Assembly: GCA_037179515.1 (NCBI GenBank)
Contig: JAXCGZ010007590.1
Span: 132,001 to 196,000, forward strand
DNA from: Halocaridina rubra
Lineage: Eukaryota; Arthropoda; Malacostraca; Decapoda; Atyidae
Direction: 5' to 3'
Length of the DNA stretch: 64,000 nucleotides
Below are positions 59,215 to 64,000 of the stretch, one piece after another. The number at the start of each line of letters is the position of its first letter. The stretch's first letter is position 1. Made by a program: the position numbers and the translations under genes. The notes beneath the pieces are model-generated. The model saw only the letters and a program-made list of their open reading frames with translations. It searched no databases and was not told the origin of the DNA.

Positions 59215-60830
59215 CAGACTAACCTTTGGACCCGAAATTTAACACCTGCACGACAAATGCAGCAGTGACAAGCAGTCCTTCCTCGGATGTTGGGCCTCTA
59301 CGACGGTGCATCCTTCAATGTCCTCAAATCCTTTTATGCACAAGCCATACGCAGCCTCATAGACTATGCTTGTCCCACACTCTGGCTACTAAAAGACCAA
59401 CAGTGGGACAAGATAGAAGTCATACAAAATAATTCCATGTGTACCATGCTAGGAGCCGCCATGTGGACCAAGAGAGAAAACATCCAGATGGAATCTGGCC
59501 TCATTCCACTCAAACTTAGAGCTCAGCAAAGACTAATCCCCTTTGTGGCCAAAACCACCACTGCCCAACATACCTGCTTTGCTGGCACAAATCTCTGGCT
59601 GGCCCTCAATCGCCACCCCGACCACTATCCTAGAATCTGGACAGCCAAGGTCTGCACTGGCCTGCAAGCACTGCCAGTCAGGGAGGACATTCTAGCCAAG
59701 ATACAGAACACTCTGCTTCCTGAATACCGATGCCCACCCCCATGGAACAACCAACCACTCGACATAATGATTGAGCTCCCTGACAACCCCAAAAGCTTAG
59801 CAAACCCGCTTGTCCTGAAAAGCATATACAAGGAAAAAATTCAGAGCTGGAGCAGGCCGAACTCCCAAGGCTTCTACACTGACGCTCAGTAAATCAAGAA
59901 GCTGGAGCCTCAGCTGCTGCCTTCACGATCGGAAACTACGTCCAATCCTGGAGACTGTCAAACTCCTGCTCGTCGCTCCAGACTGAGCTTCTTGCCATAG
60001 CCAACGCCCACAATTTCTTCACCCAGCAAGGAGCTGACTGTGCCTTAATTCTCTCTGACTCTAAAGGCACCTTACAGGCCATCAAGAAGCCACGCCTCAG
60101 AGACAATGTACGCACCATAACCACCATTCTCAGCCACTACCACAGGACAATCAGCCTTGGAAAAGCCACCACTCTTGCCTGGATTCCCAGCCACGTCGGC
60201 ATCAAGGGATGCCAAACAAGCCACTCTTAGAGCAGAAATCCAAATATCTCTGCCTCCTGGGATTCACCAGATTAAAACCAAAGCCACCAAGTCACTCCTT
60301 AACATCTTAATAACTAGACACAACCTCTGCATGGACACTGGCTCCCCCTCCACCTGGTGGTACAAAGCCACCACCAATCTTCAGCAAATCACCCTGCCTA
60401 AGAACCTTCGACGAAGCACGGCGGTCAATGTGTACCGTCTGAGACTCGGGTACAAGTGTACCTAGTGAATAGTGGAGGATATCATCAGGGAGTGCACCTT
60501 CCTGCTCCACTATATCCTCGAATGCGATGCCTTTTCAGACATTCGACGGAAAACTGGTGCCCCCGCAACACCCAGCATATATCCAAATGCCCTTCATGTT
60601 GCTAGCTCCATAATAAGACTAGCAACAAACAACTACATGAACAGCCTTTTGAATACCATCAGTCAATACCCTCCACCAAGATAACTATGTAATATCTCTC
60701 ATTCACCACCAAAACAGGTGTTCATGAGGTTGAGAACCAATTTCTCAACTTATCCAGAGCCACTAAAAGAATATTGGTTTGATGTAAACTAATAATCCTC
60801 AGCTGAACACTTATGTTTTCTACTATCTTT
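59215..60830 (+). mobile_element. Family C copy C2, C-terminal part with RNase H
   Basis: Begins after the RT palm (LTFGPEI region), runs through the thumb, an RNase H domain, a C-terminal zinc-like region and the 3' UTR. An RNase H domain in a LINE with APE-type EN points to the I-like group. Confidence 0.8.
59287..60684 (+). pseudogene. Family C RT thumb plus RNase H, copy C2
   Basis: The open segment 59287-59892 has LYDGASFNVLKSFY, DYACPTLWLLKDQQWDKI and IPLKLRAQQRLIPF. RNase H then begins FYTDAQ-stop (catalytic TDGS expected; C3 has YTDGSV), LQTELLAIANA (catalytic Glu), LILSDSKGTLQAI (catalytic Asp) and AWIPSHVGIKG. Frameshifts near 60190 separate it from a C-terminal segment (NVYRLRLGYKC; ECTFLLHYILECDAF) ending at 60684. 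The C-terminal His/Cys pattern resembles that of I-type elements. Confidence 0.8.
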
Positions 60831-60844
60831 ACAGATTGGTACAA

Positions 60845-60990
60845 CCCCACCTGAGTGCCAAAATGGGAAAGTCCTGTCACCCTCAAGGGAGAATATCATC
60901 ATCAATCAGTGAATTTTACCCCACCTGCAGGCCAAAAAGGGAAGGTCCGGTCACCCTCAAGGGAGAGTATCATCACCAATCATCCTATTA
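60845..60990 (+). repeat. 74-bp tandem duplication between C2 and C3
   Basis: CCCCACCTG...CACCCTCAAGGGAGA...ATCATC occurs twice at a 74-bp offset (CACCCTCAAGGGA at 60878 and 60952). It lies where the 3' ends of the two opposed C copies meet. Confidence 0.85.
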
Positions 60991-61019
60991 TGGTGCTAGC
61001 AACTTGAGGGGCATTTGGG

Positions 61020-63332
61020 TCAATAGTACAAGTTACCGGAGCTCCAGTCTTTTGTCTTATTTCAGAGAAGACTTCACATTTGAGGGTGTAGTGAATGAGG
61101 AGTCGTGGCATAGCTTCCTGACAGAAGCTGCACTCCTTGATAAGGTTTTCAATCATTTGCCAGGTGCACTTGTATCAGAATCTCAGTCGATAGATGTTGA
61201 CAGCTGTTCTTCTATGGAGGTTCTTAGGAAGCATAATGTGCTGGAGGTTGGTGGTGGTTTATTACCAAGATGTGGAGGCAGATCTTGTGTCCGTGCACAG
61301 ATTGAGTCTTGCTAGCTTTAGACTGATGAGTGATCTGGTGGTCTTGGTTTTTATTTGGAGGGTCTTGGGGGGCAGAGATACTTGAATCTCTGCCCGGAGA
61401 GAGGCAAGCTTGGTTGCTTGGTCAGCTTCTTCATACCTTGGATATCCAAGCAAGAGTGACGGCTTTGCCAATGCTGATACACCTGTGCTAGAGTTGAAAG
61501 ATGTCAGTGATGATTCTCACATCGTCTCTGGGCGTGTCTTCTTAATGGCCTGAAAGACACCTTTTCAATCCGTGAGAATAAGGGCATGGTCTGTTTCTCA
61601 TTGAGTTAGTAGCTAAGGGCATTGGCAATGACAATCAGCTCAGTTAGGATGGAGGACCAGGAGCTAGACACTCTCCAGGATTCTACATGTTCTTCTGTGA
61701 TGAAGGTGGCAGCTGAGGCTCCAGTTTCTTGATTAACTGAGCCATCTGTGTAAATGATTAGGGGGTTGTGTCTGCTCCTGCTCTGGATTTTGTCCTTATA
61801 TATGTTTTTGAGGACAAGCGGGTTGACTGAGCTCTTGGGGTTGTCAGAAAGTTCAAACTTTAAGTCAAGTAGTTGGTCGTCCTATGGAGGAGGACATTGG
61901 TAGTCCAGGTGTGGAGCATCCAGGTTCTTGGATAGGATGTCCTCTGCAACTCCTAAGGCCTGCAGCTCAGCACAGACCTTGGCTGCCTAAGTCCTTTTGG
62001 GGAGCTTCGGAAGTTGGCTGAGGACTACTTTGAAGTTTGTGCAGGCATGGCAGGGACAGTGTGCTGTGGGGGTATTGGCTACAGTGAAGGTTAATCTCTG
62101 TAGAGATCTATGTGTTAGAGGCAGAAGATTGAATTCCAGCTGTAGGTTTTCTATCTTAGTTCACATGAGGACTCCTAGAATGGTCTGCATACCATTATTT
62201 TGGATGACCCTGATATTAACCCATAGTTGGTCCTCTAGGAGCCAAAGGGTGGGACAGGCATAGTCCATGAGGCTCCGTATAACTGGCATGTAGAAAATTT
62301 TAGGAGACTGAAGCTTGCACCATCGTAGATGCTCAACAGATTCCATTGTACAGACTGGCACATCTTGCACTTGTCACAGAGGTATTGCATCTCAGGTCCA
62401 AAGGAGAGTGGGCTGTCAATGCAGATGCCCAAGTAAAGGTGCCTAGTTACCCAGTCCAAGAGGTCATTATTTATGACCAATCTTCTGTCTGGTCTTCGGT
62501 TGTGGATAGGAGGCACCTTAGTTTTAAGGGCATTTATATTAAGTCCAAGGGAGATGGAGGCTTAGTATATTCTGGTGAGCTATAGCTGAGTCTTGTTAAA
62601 AGACTATCACTTCTTGTGACAAGGGCTAAGTCATCTGCGTAGTTGAAGATCTTGGCCCAACGAGGCAGTGTAATGTCTATGATCATTTCCATGAGACAGC
62701 TGAATAGGAAGGGTTTGAGAATTCCATCTTAGGAGGGTTCCATTTTTGTGTGGTTTGTAGGTGAAGTAGTGCCCCTGTACTTCCACTCGAGCGCTGCAGT
62801 TTAGTAGACTCAGCTTGATCCAGGAGAGAAGGCGCCCTTTGAGCTGCTTGTCTACTAGGGCTGAGAGCATAGCAGGCACATTAGCTAGTTCGAAAGCCTT
62901 CTCTAGATTGAGGAGCATGAAGAACCCACGTCGGCTGTTTATGAATGACAGCAAGGATGCTATGCAATCAGAAGAGCCTAAGACCGGCTGGCAAGCGAAC
63001 ATGTCCTCATGGAAGGGTGGACGCTTCCAGCAAAGTCTGTTGAGTATCATCTTATCAGCTGTTTTGTTCAAACAGCTTAGGAGGGATATAAGATGATGAT
63101 CCTTTGATTAAGGGATGGACTGAATATCAGCCTTATTTCATGAAGCTGATCTGACTCTTTGATTGTCGGTGCAGTTTATAAGCGAGTGCAGAGCAAGTTC
63201 CTCCTGGGACCCAAGATTTTGAATCATGGAGTACATGATTCTGTCTGCCCCAGGGGCTGCATTGTTTGAACTCTTACTCATTTTCCACAGCTTGACCAGG
63301 GTGAAGGGGGTTAGTGCTTGATCGAAGATGCT
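61020..63332 (-). pseudogene. Family C RT and RNase H, copy C3
   Basis: RT: AAPGADRIMYSMIQN (about 63240), PPFHEDMFACQPVLG, motif A LLNLEKAFELAN (Asp to Asn; C1 has LDLEKAFEL), and KIFNYADDLALV (about 62640) with the YADD box. Thumb: IYDGASFSLLKF and DYACPTLWLLEDQL. RNase H: IYTDGSVNQETGASAA and ILTELIVIANAL (about 61750-61620), with stops. The C-terminal part is at 61262-61471 (LRAEIQVSLPPKTLQIK). Confidence 0.8.
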
Positions 63333-64000
63333 TTAGGTGATTTTAGTGACATGGTTGTATGCTTCTCTGGAAGTGGGGCCCATGTTTGCGAAGAGCTGTT
63401 CTGCAGCATGTATCGCCTGGATGACAAGTTTCATGATGTCTTTAAGATTGAAGAGGGGTTCAGGAATAGGTTTAGGTAGGGCTCTAGGTGTAGGAGCATG
63501 ATTTTTGAGTCTGGAGTCTCGGGACTTTGTGGGGTTAGGGGGTCTGTTGAGTGGTGGCATCTAGAGTCTGAGAAATATGTGGGGGGTGGGAATCTGAGTG
63601 TTGTGTGAGGGGGTAGTGAGTGTCTGTGTAGGAGCAGAAGTGGAAGGAGGTGTAGTTTCTGTTTGTGTGTTTTGAGAGGGATTAGTGTTGTGAGTGGGAT
63701 TCTGAGGGGAGGCTGGGTCTGGTGAGGGCAGGGGGAGATTGTTGCCAAGGATTGGAGGTCGTAGGAGGGCCTGGAATGAATGATGAGATGTTGCGGGTAA
63801 GGGTAAGTGCGAAGGCTGGGTTTCTATGAGAGATCCTCTTCAACCTCTCAGGGCAATGGGTGTACCAGGCGCGGTGGCTCCCCCGGCAGTGTGGGCACCT
63901 AGATGGTCTCCTCCTTGAGTTTTGAAAGGCACTGGTCAGTCACATGCCCCTGCTGCAGATAGCGCATCTGACTGGGAAGTGGCAGGTCTTAACGTGGTGG
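63333..64000 (-). pseudogene. Family C ORF1 (Gag) C-terminal part
   Basis: Two knuckles on the minus strand: CAICSRG, frameshift, HVTDQC (about 63965-63920), and CPHCRGSHRAWYTHC (about 63900-63855). A Pro/Thr/Ser-rich region and the segment NLKDIMKLVIQAIHAAEQL (about 63440) follow. Frameshifted. Confidence 0.7.

Larger units (their letters stand above)
60991..64000 (-). mobile_element. Family C copy C3, minus strand, ORF1 joined to RT
   Basis: Tail-to-tail with C2. On the minus strand from the right edge: zinc-knuckle Gag (63800-64000), Pro/Thr-rich linker, then RT (62600-63330), thumb, RNase H (61550-61760) and the C-terminal region. The endonuclease is missing, so an internal deletion joined ORF1 to RT near 63330. 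The element continues beyond the window. Confidence 0.8.

Overview
The window is repeat-dense eukaryotic nuclear DNA, most likely from an arthropod and probably a decapod crustacean. That assignment is an inference from three things: the mix of LINE families (CR1, RTE, Jockey/I-like elements with zinc-knuckle Gag), very long (TA)n and (GA/CT)n microsatellites, and tRNA-derived SINEs. I see no convincing complete host gene. One exon-like segment (32123-32249, minus) and a few short GC-richer open stretches are the only candidates for host coding sequence. Almost everything recognisable is transposable-element sequence, much of it nested.

Layout. 0.5-6.5 kb: a near-intact CR1 element (SGNH-hydrolase ORF1 plus a 1,000-codon EN-RT ORF2) fused head-to-tail to a 5'-truncated copy of itself. 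6.5-11.2 kb: a decayed Jockey/I-like LINE with three zinc knuckles, an endonuclease and an RT that is interrupted by a 230-bp (TA)n tract. 11.4-15.9 kb: a near full-length copy (minus) of a second CR1-like family, here called family B, which recurs at least seven times in the window. 16.3-24.9 kb: a nest in which an I-like element with (elsewhere) RNase H (family C) is split by an L2/CR1-like element (family D), which is itself split by a B fragment and by a nearly intact EN-RT element (family E). 24.9-27.3 kb: the 5' half of another Gag+EN LINE (family F).

27.5-37.0 kb: a hAT transposase remnant split by an LTR element (LTRs of about 657 bp at 27961-28617 and 35937-36592, 4-bp target duplication ATTT). 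Removing the element restores the hAT reading frame. The LTR element's 7.3-kb interior has a short Gag-like start but no recognisable pol. It holds a SINE, a B fragment, microsatellites and the exon-like segment. 37.0-39.1 kb: a possible Copia primer-binding site and a degenerate 125-133-bp tandem repeat. 39.1-49.6 kb: a cluster of family B copies in both orientations, one nested in another, plus a fragment of a further LINE (family G).

49.6-64.0 kb: long microsatellites, two SINEs, a (CT)n/(GA)n inverted repeat, an RTE-like element, a second hAT remnant with palindromic ends, a D copy with an open 870-codon EN-RT frame, and two tail-to-tail family C copies, one carrying RNase H and zinc-knuckle Gag remnants. 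The biological theme is retrotransposition and its by-products: template jumping, nesting, SINE-LINE tail sharing, microsatellite seeding at LINE ends and repair-filler DNA. Family letters are local labels. Clade names are judged from motifs and no database search was run.
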